Below are positions 16,309 through 25,059 of a stretch of 64,000 bases of DNA, one piece after another. Position 1 is the first letter of the stretch, and each line of letters opens with the position of its first letter. A program made the translations under genes and the position numbers. The notes beneath the pieces were generated by a model. That model saw only the letters and a list, made by a program, of their open reading frames with translations, was not told the DNA's origin and made no database searches. The DNA lies in assembly GCF_015547515.1 (NCBI RefSeq), contig NZ_JADMVE010000009.1, forward strand, positions 930 to 64,929, given 5' to 3'. Source of the DNA: Eubacterium sp. 1001713B170207_170306_E7. GTDB lineage: Bacteria > Bacillota > Clostridia > Eubacteriales > Eubacteriaceae.

Positions 16309-19083
16309 TTATTGTGTCTGTGACGCTCCGGTCACCTGCTGAAGCTGGTTCAGCACATCCTGAAGCTCGTTCAGCTTGCTGCCGTAGCCTGCCCAGTCGC
16401 CGGATTTCTGCGCGTTCTGTGCGTCCTGGAACAGCTGGTTCGCCCGGATCGACAGATCCGCCGCGCTGGTCGCTGCGTTGTTGTTCGGCGTAGCGGTGGA
16501 GACGGCGGTATTGGCCGAAGCCGGCGCCTCACCCGCGTCGTAGTTGAAAATCTGGCCGAGGGCCTGGTTCAGCGAGTCTGCCATGACAATCTCATTCTGG
16601 TAGCTCACAATCACCTTTTTGACCTCTGGCAGGTTATTCTCGCCTGCGCTGGCCTGGATATAGATCGGTTCCACGTAGATGATGGCATCCTCAATGGGGA
16701 TGGTCATCAGGTTGCCGCGCAGCACGGTGGAGCCCTGCTGGCTCAGCAGTGTCAGCTGCGGTGATATGGTGGTATTCTGATCGATCCGCTGCTCGATCTG
16801 CATGGGGCCGTAAACCAGCTGCTGTTTGGGGAACTGGTACAGCAGAAGCTGTCCGTAGTCCTCTCCGTCCGATACCCCGGCCAGCCAGGCAATCATGTTG
16901 TCCTTATTTCTGGGGGTAAAGGTGGTGGTCAGCATAAACTCGGTCTGGCGGTCCGGCAGCTTCATGATCGTATAGGACGAGTCAATGGGCACTTCTTCCT
17001 TGGACGCGCCAAAGAACTGCTTGGCGGTTTCCCACTGGTCCTCACGGTTGTAGAACACCTGCGGATTGCTCATATGGTAGGTTTTATAAATGTCGGACTG
17101 AATGTCAAACAGGGTCTTGGAATAGCGGATATGCTCCTTCAGCCCTGTTGGCATTTCGGAGACATCCTTGACCAGCCCCGGGAAAATCTTGCTGTAGGTT
17201 TCCAGCACTGGCTCGTCATCTACCTTGTAGAAACTCACATCACCGTTGTAGGCATCCACAACCACCTTCACCGGATTTTTGATGTAGTTCTTTCCAGTGG
17301 TCTGGTCATAGGGCTGGGAGTAGGGGTACTTGCTGCTCGTGGTAAACCCGTCCACAATCCAGTACTGCTTGCCGTCGGCCAGCACCATATACGGCTTGTT
17401 GTCATACTCTAAAAACGGCGCGATCTTGGACACGCGGTCCATCACATTCCGGTTGATCAGAATCTTGCTGTCTGAGGTGATCTCACTGGTCAGCAGCATT
17501 TCAGGCGATCCGTAGTACAGGGCAAAGGAGATCCGGTTGAGCAGTGACAGCTTAATGCCGCCGGTGCCTTCGTAGTAGGTTTCCTTGTTATCGTCCCCTT
17601 CCGGATAGTCAAATTCCGGATTGGCCGCGTTGGTCACCACATATTTGTAGTCGCCCTCGCCAAAGTAAACCCTCGGCTGTTCAATCTCAAGACTCTGGGT
17701 ATCGGTTACTGGCGGAATATCCTTGACAATGAGCTCCGGCTGCCCCACTGAATTGGTTTTATTCACCGGCGACATGGCAACGCCGAAGCCGTGGGTATAT
17801 TTCAGATGCTGGTTGACCCAGGTTTTTGCGTCCTCCGGCAGGGCTGAGTTTTCCATTTCGCGGGTTCCCAGAAACACCTGGGTGTATTTTCCGTCCACAA
17901 AGTAACGGTCCACATCCACGTCATAGAACTTGTAATAGTTTCGGATCCCCTGGAGGGAGTTGTACATATCCTTGGTCGGCTTCTGGTCATTGATGGGGAT
18001 ATTGCTGATGGTCGCCTCATTTTCCTGAATATCCTGGGCTGTAATGTCCTGGGTCGGTGAAAAATCCTTGATGGTCACCTTATCCAGCCCATAGGCTTTC
18101 TGCGTGCTGGCGATATTCTTTTCAATGTAGGGCGCTTCCTTGGTATACTGGTTCGGCACCACGGACAGGTACTCGTAAGCCGCCTGTCCCACGCCGCCCA
18201 GCAGAGCCACTACGATCAGCAGTACCGGGCCGGCCACCATCAACTTGTAATTCTTGCGGAAGCCTGCTATCACAGAGGTCACTGCCAGTACCAGGCACAG
18301 GGCGATCTTCACATAGAGCACCTTCATGCCAATGGTAATATCCGAGGCGCCTGCGCCGTAGACCATCCCGGTCCCGCCATAGAGCATTTCATAGCGGCTG
18401 ATAAAGCTGCTGAAAGCCAGAAGCAGGAAGAAGATTCCCAAAAATACCCCGATCTGCTTGGACGCCAGGGTCAGGAAGGTGGTAAAAATATCCTTGGCCC
18501 CGCTTTTAAAATCGTCCATGTTCTGGGCTGTCTGAATCCGGAAATCCTTTTCCCGGTACATGACAAAAACCGTGTATAAAAGCGTCAGAATAACCATGCC
18601 GAAGAAGCAGGTCATCACCACTCCGTAAGCGCCCTTTAATAACGGCAGCGCAAAGAAGTAAAAGGACAGGTCCTTTCCAAACAGCGGGTCTGTTGACCCA
18701 AAATCTGTGGCGTTGGTAAACTGGAGTATCTCAGACCACAGGCTGTTGGCAATAAAGCCGGTGATCACAGCCGCCGCGACCACGGAGACCACCGCACCGA
18801 TGGTTTTCTCCCGCTTTGTTCGCACGGCGTGGGTAATACCCAGATAACGTTCCGAAATCTTTTTTAAGAACCTCAGGTAGAAGAAGAGCAGCACCAGCAG
18901 CACCACAAACACGGGCACGCCGATCTGCGCCTTGGTGATCAGCTCCTTAAAAAAGACGTTGAGATAACCCATTTCACTAAACCAGAGATAGTCTACGTAA
19001 AAATGGTTGAGGGACAAAAGTATCGCGAGAATGGCCACCACGGCCACCACGACTGTCCAGAAGGCTTTTTTTCCTTTTTTCAT
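16309..19083 (-). CDS. UPF0182 family large integral membrane protein
   Basis: The 924-residue protein starts MKKGKKAFWTVVVAVVAILA. About seven transmembrane helices lie in the first 310 residues, including the conserved FYVDYLWFSEMGYLNVF motif. A large extracytoplasmic domain rich in Tyr and Pro follows (residues about 310-860), then a Thr/Ala/Asn-rich linker and a Gln-rich helical tail. This layout and length match UPF0182 (COG1615), whose biochemical role is not established. The start has a purine-rich AAAGGAAAAGGAAA leader. A TGG-TATAAT extended -10 lies 35 nt upstream, separating it from the MATE gene. Confidence 0.9.
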   Translation of the reverse strand: MKKGKKAFWTVVVAVVAILAILLSLNHFYVDYLWFSEMGYLNVFFKELITKAQIGVPVFVVLLVLLFFYLRFLKKISERYLGITHAVRTKREKTIGAVVSVVAAAVITGFIANSLWSEILQFTNATDFGSTDPLFGKDLSFYFFALPLLKGAYGVVMTCFFGMVILTLLYTVFVMYREKDFRIQTAQNMDDFKSGAKDIFTTFLTLASKQIGVFLGIFFLLLAFSSFISRYEMLYGGTGMVYGAGASDITIGMKVLYVKIALCLVLAVTSVIAGFRKNYKLMVAGPVLLIVVALLGGVGQAAYEYLSVVPNQYTKEAPYIEKNIASTQKAYGLDKVTIKDFSPTQDITAQDIQENEATISNIPINDQKPTKDMYNSLQGIRNYYKFYDVDVDRYFVDGKYTQVFLGTREMENSALPEDAKTWVNQHLKYTHGFGVAMSPVNKTNSVGQPELIVKDIPPVTDTQSLEIEQPRVYFGEGDYKYVVTNAANPEFDYPEGDDNKETYYEGTGGIKLSLLNRISFALYYGSPEMLLTSEITSDSKILINRNVMDRVSKIAPFLEYDNKPYMVLADGKQYWIVDGFTTSSKYPYSQPYDQTTGKNYIKNPVKVVVDAYNGDVSFYKVDDEPVLETYSKIFPGLVKDVSEMPTGLKEHIRYSKTLFDIQSDIYKTYHMSNPQVFYNREDQWETAKQFFGASKEEVPIDSSYTIMKLPDRQTEFMLTTTFTPRNKDNMIAWLAGVSDGEDYGQLLLYQFPKQQLVYGPMQIEQRIDQNTTISPQLTLLSQQGSTVLRGNLMTIPIEDAIIYVEPIYIQASAGENNLPEVKKVIVSYQNEIVMADSLNQALGQIFNYDAGEAPASANTAVSTATPNNNAATSAADLSIRANQLFQDAQNAQKSGDWAGYGSKLNELQDVLNQLQQVTGASQTQ

Positions 19084-19117
19084 TTTCCTTTTCCTTTAAA
19101 TATAGAAGTTGTAGGAT

Positions 19118-19126
19118 ATTATACCA
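19118..19126 (-). promoter_or_regulatory. Probable extended -10 of the UPF0182 gene
   Basis: TGGTATAAT reading left, with no convincing -35; 34 nt from the start codon. Confidence 0.45.
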
Positions 19127-19183
19127 CAGATTGCGTTCATCCACGGCCATCTTAACGAAATCTTTATGCTAGGCTTAATGGAT

Positions 19184-20554
19184 TTAAGCTGTTTTGGCCG
19201 GCCTCGGGATAATCTTCCGGATCTTCACGGCAAACACGGCCACGGTGGTCACCACTGCGATAAAATCCGCGATGGGCTGTGCCAGAAAGACCCCGGTCAT
19301 TCCCAGGCCGGTCACCCGGGGGATGATCAGAATCAGCGGAATCAGCAGGATCAGCTTGCGCAGCATGGCCAGAAAGACCGAGACCTTGGCCTGTCCCAAT
19401 GAGAGAAAGGTCTGCTGGCACCCGGTCTGCAGCCCCATAATGCCAATGCACATCATAAAGATCCGGATCGCCCAGGCGGTCAGGCTGGAAAGCTGCGGAT
19501 CTGTTGTAAATATAGCGATGACCAACTCCGGAAAAAATTCCACGATCGCCCAGATCAGCATGGACAGGGTAAAGCTGGCTGCGATCATCAGGTGATAGGC
19601 CTTGCGCACCCGGTCATAGTTTTTGGCCCCGTAATTGTAGGAAATAATGGGCTGCCCGCCCTGGGTCAGGCCCATGAGCGGCATGAGCCCCAGCTGGGAG
19701 ATACTGCCGATGATGGTCATGGCGCCCACTGCCAGGTCTCCGCCATAAAACTGAAGCGATGCGTTCAAGGTAATGTTGAGCAGGCTCTCGGTGGACTGCA
19801 TGATAAAGGGGGAAATTCCCAATGAGATAATGCCTACGACATATTCTTTTTTCAGGCGCATCCTTGACGGCTTTATTTTAATGATTGTTTTCTTCCCGGT
19901 TAAAAAGTGGAAAACCCAGATGGCCGACACGGCCTGGGAAAGAATGGTGGCCAGCGCCGCGCCCCGCACGCCCATTCCAAACACAAAAATAAAAACCGGA
20001 TCCAGAATAATGTTCAGCACCGCGCCGATCAGCACGGTCAGCATACCGGTTTTCGCAAAGCCCTGTGTATTGATAAAGGAATTTAACCCCAGGGTGACCA
20101 TTACAAAAATTGTCCCGCACAGGTAAATCGTCATGTACTGCAGCGCGTGCCCGATGGTGTTCTCACTGGCGCCAAAGGCCATGAGCAGCGGCCGCTGAAA
20201 GATCAGAAAAAAGGCGGTGAGCGCCACAGACAGAATCAGCAGCAGTGTCGCCGCGTTTCCCAGAATCCCTTCTGCGCTGTCCCGGTTCTTTTCTCCAAGA
20301 TGGATGGCGGCCAGCGGCGCGCCCCCCATACCCACCATCGCCGCAAAGGCGGTGATCAGCATAATAATGGGAAAGGTAATGCCCACCCCAGTCAGGGCCA
20401 TGGGACCAACCCCTTCTATATGGCCGATGTACATACGGTCCACAATGTTGTAAAGGGCATTGATCACCTGGGCCACAATGGCCGGCAGGGCCAGCTTAAA
20501 CATCAGCCGGCCGACCGGCATGGTTCCAAGCTCTGTACTTCTTTCATTGTCCAT
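19184..20554 (-). CDS. MATE family multidrug/cation efflux protein
   Basis: The 456-residue protein has twelve hydrophobic segments in two homologous halves. The N-terminal LALPAIVAQVINALYNIVDRMYIGHI is diagnostic for MATE exporters, and the second half begins near LGISPFIMQSTESLL. It couples Na+ or H+ influx to export of cationic compounds. The start is 21 nt after the stop of the D-Ala-D-Ala dipeptidase gene, and its only RBS (AGAGGT) is somewhat distant, so translational coupling is plausible. The substrate is unknown. It is one of three MATE genes in the window. Confidence 0.92.
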   Translation of the reverse strand: MDNERSTELGTMPVGRLMFKLALPAIVAQVINALYNIVDRMYIGHIEGVGPMALTGVGITFPIIMLITAFAAMVGMGGAPLAAIHLGEKNRDSAEGILGNAATLLLILSVALTAFFLIFQRPLLMAFGASENTIGHALQYMTIYLCGTIFVMVTLGLNSFINTQGFAKTGMLTVLIGAVLNIILDPVFIFVFGMGVRGAALATILSQAVSAIWVFHFLTGKKTIIKIKPSRMRLKKEYVVGIISLGISPFIMQSTESLLNITLNASLQFYGGDLAVGAMTIIGSISQLGLMPLMGLTQGGQPIISYNYGAKNYDRVRKAYHLMIAASFTLSMLIWAIVEFFPELVIAIFTTDPQLSSLTAWAIRIFMMCIGIMGLQTGCQQTFLSLGQAKVSVFLAMLRKLILLIPLILIIPRVTGLGMTGVFLAQPIADFIAVVTTVAVFAVKIRKIIPRPAKTA

Positions 20555-20575
20555 AATTTAATTTTTTACCTCTTA

Positions 20576-21205
20576 CTATTGAATTTCAAAGTCAAAATAC
20601 GTATTGGGATAGGGCTCGTTACTCAGAGTAAAGTGCCACCACTCCTGAAAAAACGGCTCAAAACCGCAGGACAGCATCAGATATTTCAGCATCATCCGGT
20701 TACGGCTCTGAACAGCCGAAAGGTCTGTATAGCTGCTGTAGGAGCTTTCCTCAAAATAGTCGAAAAAGCCGCCCATGTCCAGCGCCTGCCCATCCCGCAT
20801 ATCCACCACGGTCAAATCCACGGTGCTGCCCCGTGTATGGGTCGATCGGGCGGCGATAAAGCCTTCGTCAAAGACCTCTGCTCTGGTTAAATCCGGGTAA
20901 TGGCGGGCCTTGGTCTCACCGGTTTCCGGTCTGTCCTTCCACCTCAAAAAATGCTCCACAGCCCTTTGAGGGCGGTATCCGTCATATATCCGCAGGCAAT
21001 ATCCCTTGGTCATCAGCTTGCTCTGAGCCGTTTTCAGGGCCTGCGCTGTCTCCCTGGTTACCAGAATAATCGGGGCGTTGTAGCCTTCGATGCGTTCGCC
21101 TACAAAATTATCCCCAGAATAATACTTTACGTCTGTTTCAATGGTTGGTATATACTCCGCGATATCCACAAAATTGTCCGGACGTATTGTTACGAGTTCA
21201 TACAT
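20576..21205 (-). CDS. D-alanyl-D-alanine dipeptidase, VanX/DdpX family (M15D)
   Basis: The start at 21205 (MYELVTIRPDNF) has AAGGAA 6 nt upstream; a longer reading from 21385 lacks an RBS and crosses the promoter. The 209-residue enzyme carries the VanX motifs: GYRPQRAVEHF with the substrate-binding Arg, STHTRGSTVDLT (the SxHxxGxAxD zinc motif with His and Asp ligands) and EWWHF (catalytic Glu and third ligand His). It hydrolyses D-Ala-D-Ala. With no vanHA or vanRS nearby, a peptidoglycan-recycling or nutritional role is more likely than glycopeptide resistance. It forms an operon with the MATE gene downstream. Confidence 0.92.
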   Translation of the reverse strand: MYELVTIRPDNFVDIAEYIPTIETDVKYYSGDNFVGERIEGYNAPIILVTRETAQALKTAQSKLMTKGYCLRIYDGYRPQRAVEHFLRWKDRPETGETKARHYPDLTRAEVFDEGFIAARSTHTRGSTVDLTVVDMRDGQALDMGGFFDYFEESSYSSYTDLSAVQSRNRMMLKYLMLSCGFEPFFQEWWHFTLSNEPYPNTYFDFEIQ

Positions 21206-21263
21206 AATCAATTCCTTATTTTTCAGAAATTTCGTGCTTTGACCACACATCCCACATCGTTTA

Positions 21264-21291
21264 ATTGTACCCGATATCCGGCTTTTTGAAA
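21264..21291 (-). promoter_or_regulatory. Candidate promoter of the dipeptidase-MATE operon
   Basis: TTTCAA (-35, 21286-21291), a 16-bp spacer and TACAAT (-10, 21264-21269), reading left. Confidence 0.5.
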
Positions 21292-21345
21292 AGGGGGTTC
21301 CTCTCTTGTCTCTGGTGATTCTATTTCTCTTTTTTATCCCATGCA

Positions 21346-21371
21346 TTAAAAAGGAGCCCTGGTGGACTCCT
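21346..21371 (-). terminator. Terminator of the gcvH-amidohydrolase unit
   Basis: The minus strand reads AGGAGTCC-ACCA-GGGCTCCT followed by TTTTTAA, 10 nt past the amidohydrolase stop. Confidence 0.88.
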
Positions 21372-21381
21372 GAATTTGTGA

Positions 21382-22266
21382 TCATTTTTTATATTGCGCT
21401 TCATCCAGCTCCAGAACCCTGCAGCCATTGGCGAACACCTCGGCCTTTGTCAGGCCGCATGCCGTCAGATAGCTCAGCTCTTCTCTGGATGCCTGGCCGT
21501 GTATCACAAGTGAGGCGCCGGCGTCGCTGCCCAGAGCGATGGTCACGCCGGCCTCATGGGCCTTTCTTACCTGCAGCTTATGCTCGGTAAAATAGCGCTG
21601 CGAAACCTCCCGGTAGCGGGAAAGCGGGTGGCTTTCATCACAGCCTGCGATGTTGGCAAAGGGCGCCAGGGTCGGTATCCAGACAATGTCTTTTTCCCTC
21701 ATGGCTGCAATGCAGTCCGCATCTATGCAATATCCATGCTCAATGGTATCCGCTCCGGCTTCAATGGCCATCATAATGCCTTTCGGCGTATTGACATGCA
21801 CCATGGTCCGCAGTCCGGCGTCATGGGCCCGGTTAATCAGGTAGCGAAGCTCCTCGTCTGTAAATTCCAGACTGCCGGCCTCCCCAAAATGATCAAAGCT
21901 CATAATTCCCGACTGGATAATTTTAATGAAATCAGGTCTGCGCTTGAGCAGCTGATCCATTTTTTCGCGGCAGGAATTTAGATCGGTAATGGCCTCACCC
22001 AGAAAATCACCGTAATGGCCCGACTTGTACAGGGCTACCAGCGGCGTCCTGAAGATAATACCGGCATCCTCAGCGATCGGCTTAAAAGCGCTTCCCGCGC
22101 CGTAGGCGTCGCCCCCGTCGCGCAGCGCTTTGACATTGTACTTACAGTACCGCGTCGCCAATGACAGAAACCAGCCTTCTCGCTCCGGCGTATCCTCAGC
22201 CATCAATTCTTTTTTAAGCTTGCCAAAACCGCTTAAAGCGCAATGGATATGACAATCAATGACCAT
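21382..22266 (-). CDS. Metal-dependent amidohydrolase (imidazolonepropionase-like superfamily)
   Basis: The 294-residue TIM-barrel enzyme has the amidohydrolase ligands in order: HIH in MVIDCHIHC, a possible carbamylated or catalytic Lys in RPDFIKI, His in MVHVN, His in TIEHGY and Asp in LGSDAGA. The substrate cannot be named; this subgroup includes cyclic amide and dipeptide hydrolases. It starts 13 nt after gcvH with only a weak AAGG ribosome site and is closed by its own terminator, so it is probably expressed with gcvH. A link to one-carbon metabolism is possible but not shown. Confidence 0.85.
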   Translation of the reverse strand: MVIDCHIHCALSGFGKLKKELMAEDTPEREGWFLSLATRYCKYNVKALRDGGDAYGAGSAFKPIAEDAGIIFRTPLVALYKSGHYGDFLGEAITDLNSCREKMDQLLKRRPDFIKIIQSGIMSFDHFGEAGSLEFTDEELRYLINRAHDAGLRTMVHVNTPKGIMMAIEAGADTIEHGYCIDADCIAAMREKDIVWIPTLAPFANIAGCDESHPLSRYREVSQRYFTEHKLQVRKAHEAGVTIALGSDAGASLVIHGQASREELSYLTACGLTKAEVFANGCRVLELDEAQYKK

Positions 22267-22279
22267 TTAAAGAAAAACC

Positions 22280-22660
22280 TTACTCAGCAATCGCTGCTTC
22301 GTACGCAGCTGCGTCCACTAAATCTTCAACGCCTTCGTCGTCTGTGATCTGAACTTTAACGATCCAGTTTGCATAAGCGTCTTCGTTAATGGCTTCTGGT
22401 TCATCGTCTAAATCTTCATTGGATTCCAGAACCTTAAAAGCAAACGGCGCTTCCAGCGGAGAAGCCTTCTTGCCGGATTCTACAACTGAGAATTCATCCC
22501 CGCGTTCAAATTCGTCATCTTCATCAGCCAGCTCTACGAATAAAATATCGCCCATTTTGTCCTGTGCAAAATCGGTAATACCGATGGTTGCTACGTTATC
22601 ATCGATTGCAATCCAAAGGTGTTGTTCTTTGTCGTATTTTAATTCCTGTGGTACGTTCAT
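22280..22660 (-). CDS. gcvH: Glycine cleavage system H protein (lipoyl carrier)
   Basis: The 126-residue protein has the GcvH fold landmarks: HLWIAIDDNVATIGITDFAQDKMGDI at residues 14-40 and the lipoylation site at Lys64 in ESGKKAS (family usual ESVKAAS). The acidic C-terminal extension (DDEGVEDLVDAAAYE) is longer than usual. The lipoyl arm normally shuttles aminomethyl groups between P, T and L proteins. Here only an L-protein (lpdA) is adjacent and no P or T gene is seen, so the partner complex is elsewhere or different. AAGGAG lies 8 nt before the ATG, and a consensus promoter separates it from lpdA. Confidence 0.93.
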   Translation of the reverse strand: MNVPQELKYDKEQHLWIAIDDNVATIGITDFAQDKMGDILFVELADEDDEFERGDEFSVVESGKKASPLEAPFAFKVLESNEDLDDEPEAINEDAYANWIVKVQITDDEGVEDLVDAAAYEAAIAE

Positions 22661-22696
22661 GGTTTTTTCTCCTTAAATAATGTATATTTTGGTTTT

Positions 22697-22725
22697 AATA
22701 TATCACGATAACGCCGTGAGTTCAA
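22697..22725 (-). promoter_or_regulatory. Sigma-A promoter of gcvH
   Basis: TTGAAC (-35, 22720-22725), a 17-bp spacer and TATATT (-10, 22697-22702), reading left, immediately after the lpdA terminator. Confidence 0.8.
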
Positions 22726-22746
22726 GTTAAAAAAGAACTCTCTTTT

Positions 22747-22773
22747 AAAAAAGGCTCTCTTTTTGAGAGAGCC
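22747..22773 (-). terminator. Terminator of the Wood-Ljungdahl methyl-branch operon
   Basis: GGCTCTCTC-AAAA-GAGAGCC on the minus strand, followed by six U residues, 9 nt after the lpdA stop. Confidence 0.92.
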
Positions 22774-22781
22774 TCATTCAA

Positions 22782-24155
22782 TTATTTATGAACGGATTTT
22801 CCGTGCACGTCGTGCAGTGCTTCCATCAATGCTTCAGACAGTGATGGATGCGGATGAATAACATCGCCAACCTGTTCAGCGGTCAAGCCTAAATGCACAG
22901 CCAGGCTCAGCTCAGCCAGCAGGTCGGTTGCGTGCGGTCCGACAATGGACGCACCGACAATCACGTCGTTGTTATCCACAATAACTTTTACAAAGCCCTG
23001 GATCTTGCCGATGGCCTGCGCCTTGCCTAAAGCTCTGAAATCAAAGGTTCCAAGCTTGTACTCAATGCCCTTCTTTTCACAGTCTTTTTCCGTTAAACCA
23101 ACGCCGGCAACCTCTGGTTCGGTGTATACACAGCGCGGTACCGCGGCATAGGCGACATGCTTGTCTGCGCCCATGGCGTTTTCAACAGCGACGATGCCTT
23201 CCTTGGAGGCAACGTGGGCCAGCTGGGCAGTGGCTACGATATCGCCGATGGCATAGACGCCAGGGGCAGAGGTTTCCATCTTATCGTTAACCGCAATGCG
23301 GCCGCGTTCGTCCACTTCAACACCGGCATCCTGTGCGCCTAAATTGTCCACAAAGCTTCGGCGTCCAATGGCCACCAGCATAATCTCAGCTTCAACGGAC
23401 TTGCCGTTGGCTAAGGAAGCCTTTACGCCATTGTCAGAAACTTCAACCTCAGCCACACCGACACCGGTGTGTACCTTGATCTTGTCTTTTTTAAACTGGC
23501 GCAGGAGCTGCTTGGAAACATCCTTATCTTCGTTTGGAAGAATCTGTTCCAGCGCTTCTACAATGGTTACCTTTGTCCCCATACGGCTCAGGAACTGGCC
23601 GATTTCGCAGCCGATAACCCCGCCGCCGACGATGATCATGGATTCCGGCGCTTTTTCCAGATCCAGCACTTCGTCGGAAGTAATGACTTTTTTGCCGTCA
23701 TATTTGAACATTCCCGGGCTCACCGGAACAGAACCGGTGGCCAGAATAATTTTGTCGGTTTTGACGGTTTCGGTGGATCCGTCTTCCTTGGTAACCTCAA
23801 CGGTATTTTTATCGACGATTTTACCCGTCCCCTTGATCAGGTTGACCTTATTTTCTTCAAACAGGAAATGAATGCCCTTGATCAGGCCGTCTTTTACTTT
23901 ATTTTTACGGTCTACAACGGCTTTGTAATCAACCGTGACCGTACCATCAATGTTAATACCAAAATCCTTGGCGCTTTCAACAGTTTCCAGAACATCGGAA
24001 GCGGCCAGAAAAGCCTTTGTTGGAATACAGCCGCGGTTTAAACAGGTACCGCCGACTTCGTCTTTTTCAATACAGGTGACTTCCGCACCCAGTTTTGCAG
24101 CCATGATGGCAGCTTCATAACCGCCAGGGCCTGCACCTATTACAGTAATTCTCAT
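22782..24155 (-). CDS. lpdA: Dihydrolipoamide dehydrogenase-like flavoprotein
   Basis: The 457-residue enzyme has an FAD motif (VIGAGPGGYEAA, residues 5-16), the redox disulfide Cys38/Cys43 in GGTCLNRGCIPTK, an NAD(P) motif (IVGGGVIGCEIG) and the C-terminal His-Glu dyad in HPHPSLSEALMEALHD. It would re-oxidise dihydrolipoyl groups with NAD+. It is the last gene of the fhs-fchA-folD-metV-metF-lpdA operon, 13 nt after metF. Its physical link to methylene-THF reductase and to the neighbouring gcvH suggests a role joining lipoyl/NADH chemistry to methylene-THF, either in glycine metabolism or as an electron-transfer partner. The latter is inference. Confidence 0.94.
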   Translation of the reverse strand: MRITVIGAGPGGYEAAIMAAKLGAEVTCIEKDEVGGTCLNRGCIPTKAFLAASDVLETVESAKDFGINIDGTVTVDYKAVVDRKNKVKDGLIKGIHFLFEENKVNLIKGTGKIVDKNTVEVTKEDGSTETVKTDKIILATGSVPVSPGMFKYDGKKVITSDEVLDLEKAPESMIIVGGGVIGCEIGQFLSRMGTKVTIVEALEQILPNEDKDVSKQLLRQFKKDKIKVHTGVGVAEVEVSDNGVKASLANGKSVEAEIMLVAIGRRSFVDNLGAQDAGVEVDERGRIAVNDKMETSAPGVYAIGDIVATAQLAHVASKEGIVAVENAMGADKHVAYAAVPRCVYTEPEVAGVGLTEKDCEKKGIEYKLGTFDFRALGKAQAIGKIQGFVKVIVDNNDVIVGASIVGPHATDLLAELSLAVHLGLTAEQVGDVIHPHPSLSEALMEALHDVHGKSVHK

Positions 24156-24168
24156 TTGTCTACTACTC

Positions 24169-25059
24169 CTATAAACCAGCTACATCCAGAATTTTCGGTA
24201 CGTTTTCTTCTGCGCCGATGGCCATAATATGCGCGCCGTCGCATACGCCTTCTTCCTTCAGCTGAGCCACAAATTCGCCGGCAATCTTGATGCCTTCAGC
24301 CGCTTTGTCTTCAGCTTCGGTCAAACGTTCGATTAAAGCATCCGGTACAGAGATACCCGGTACGCTGCGGTTCATGAATTTTGCCATACCGGCAGATTTA
24401 AGCGGAATGATCCCTGCCAGAACATAGCAGTCCATGTCCTTGGTCAGTTCTTTAAATTCACGCATTACTTCGATATCGAATACGCCCTGTGTCTGGAAGA
24501 ACTTAGCGCCGGCTTTGATTTTATTGCGCATTTTAATCAGCTGTACTTCAACCGGATCAAAGACAGGGGTCACACAGGCGCCCAGATAAAAATCCGGAGA
24601 GCCCTGTAATTCGTTGCCTGCCAAATCCTGGCCGCTCATCAGCACTTCAGCCGTCTGAAGAATGGATACAGAGTCCATTTCAAATACCGGCTTAGCTTCA
24701 GGGTTATCACCAGTAGTGGTGTGGTCACCGGTTAAGGCCAGCATGTTTTTAATGCCGAAATGGCCTGCGGATAACATTTCACCCTGGATGGCGATACGGT
24801 TACGGTCACGGCCGGTCATCTGTAAGATGGGTTCAAGACCCTTTCTTTCCAGTTCAACACACATGGCCAGTGAAGAAGCCTTAACAGCCGCAGACTGGAA
24901 GTCTGTTACGTTAACGCCCTGTACACGGCCCTTTAACAGGTCAGCAATCTCTAAAATATGGCTGAAATCAGTCCCTTTTGGTGGTGCCATTTCTGCAGTA
25001 ATCGCAAATTTACCGGCTTCTAATGTCTGTTGTAATAAACTGCTCATCTTATTCACCAT
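24169..25059 (-). CDS. metF: Methylenetetrahydrofolate reductase, large subunit
   Basis: The 296-residue TIM-barrel flavoprotein carries family features: an N-terminal catalytic Glu in ITAEMAPPKG, the LALTGDHTTTGDNP folate/FAD loop, and FFQTQGVFD. It reduces methylene-THF to methyl-THF, the last step of the methyl branch. It overlaps metV by 11 nt at the ATG at 25059. The in-frame ATG at 25047 (MSSLLQQ) is an equally plausible start, with GGTGA 5 nt upstream. MetF pairs with the zinc/Fe-S MetV subunit. An rnfC2 gene, which accompanies metVF in Acetobacterium, is absent here. Confidence 0.95.
   Translation of the reverse strand: MVNKMSSLLQQTLEAGKFAITAEMAPPKGTDFSHILEIADLLKGRVQGVNVTDFQSAAVKASSLAMCVELERKGLEPILQMTGRDRNRIAIQGEMLSAGHFGIKNMLALTGDHTTTGDNPEAKPVFEMDSVSILQTAEVLMSGQDLAGNELQGSPDFYLGACVTPVFDPVEVQLIKMRNKIKAGAKFFQTQGVFDIEVMREFKELTKDMDCYVLAGIIPLKSAGMAKFMNRSVPGISVPDALIERLTEAEDKAAEGIKIAGEFVAQLKEEGVCDGAHIMAIGAEENVPKILDVAGL

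Noticed and set aside
20147-20890. A 247-codon plus-strand frame across the MATE and dipeptidase genes
   Set aside because: It spans two well-identified minus-strand genes and looks like an antisense artefact.
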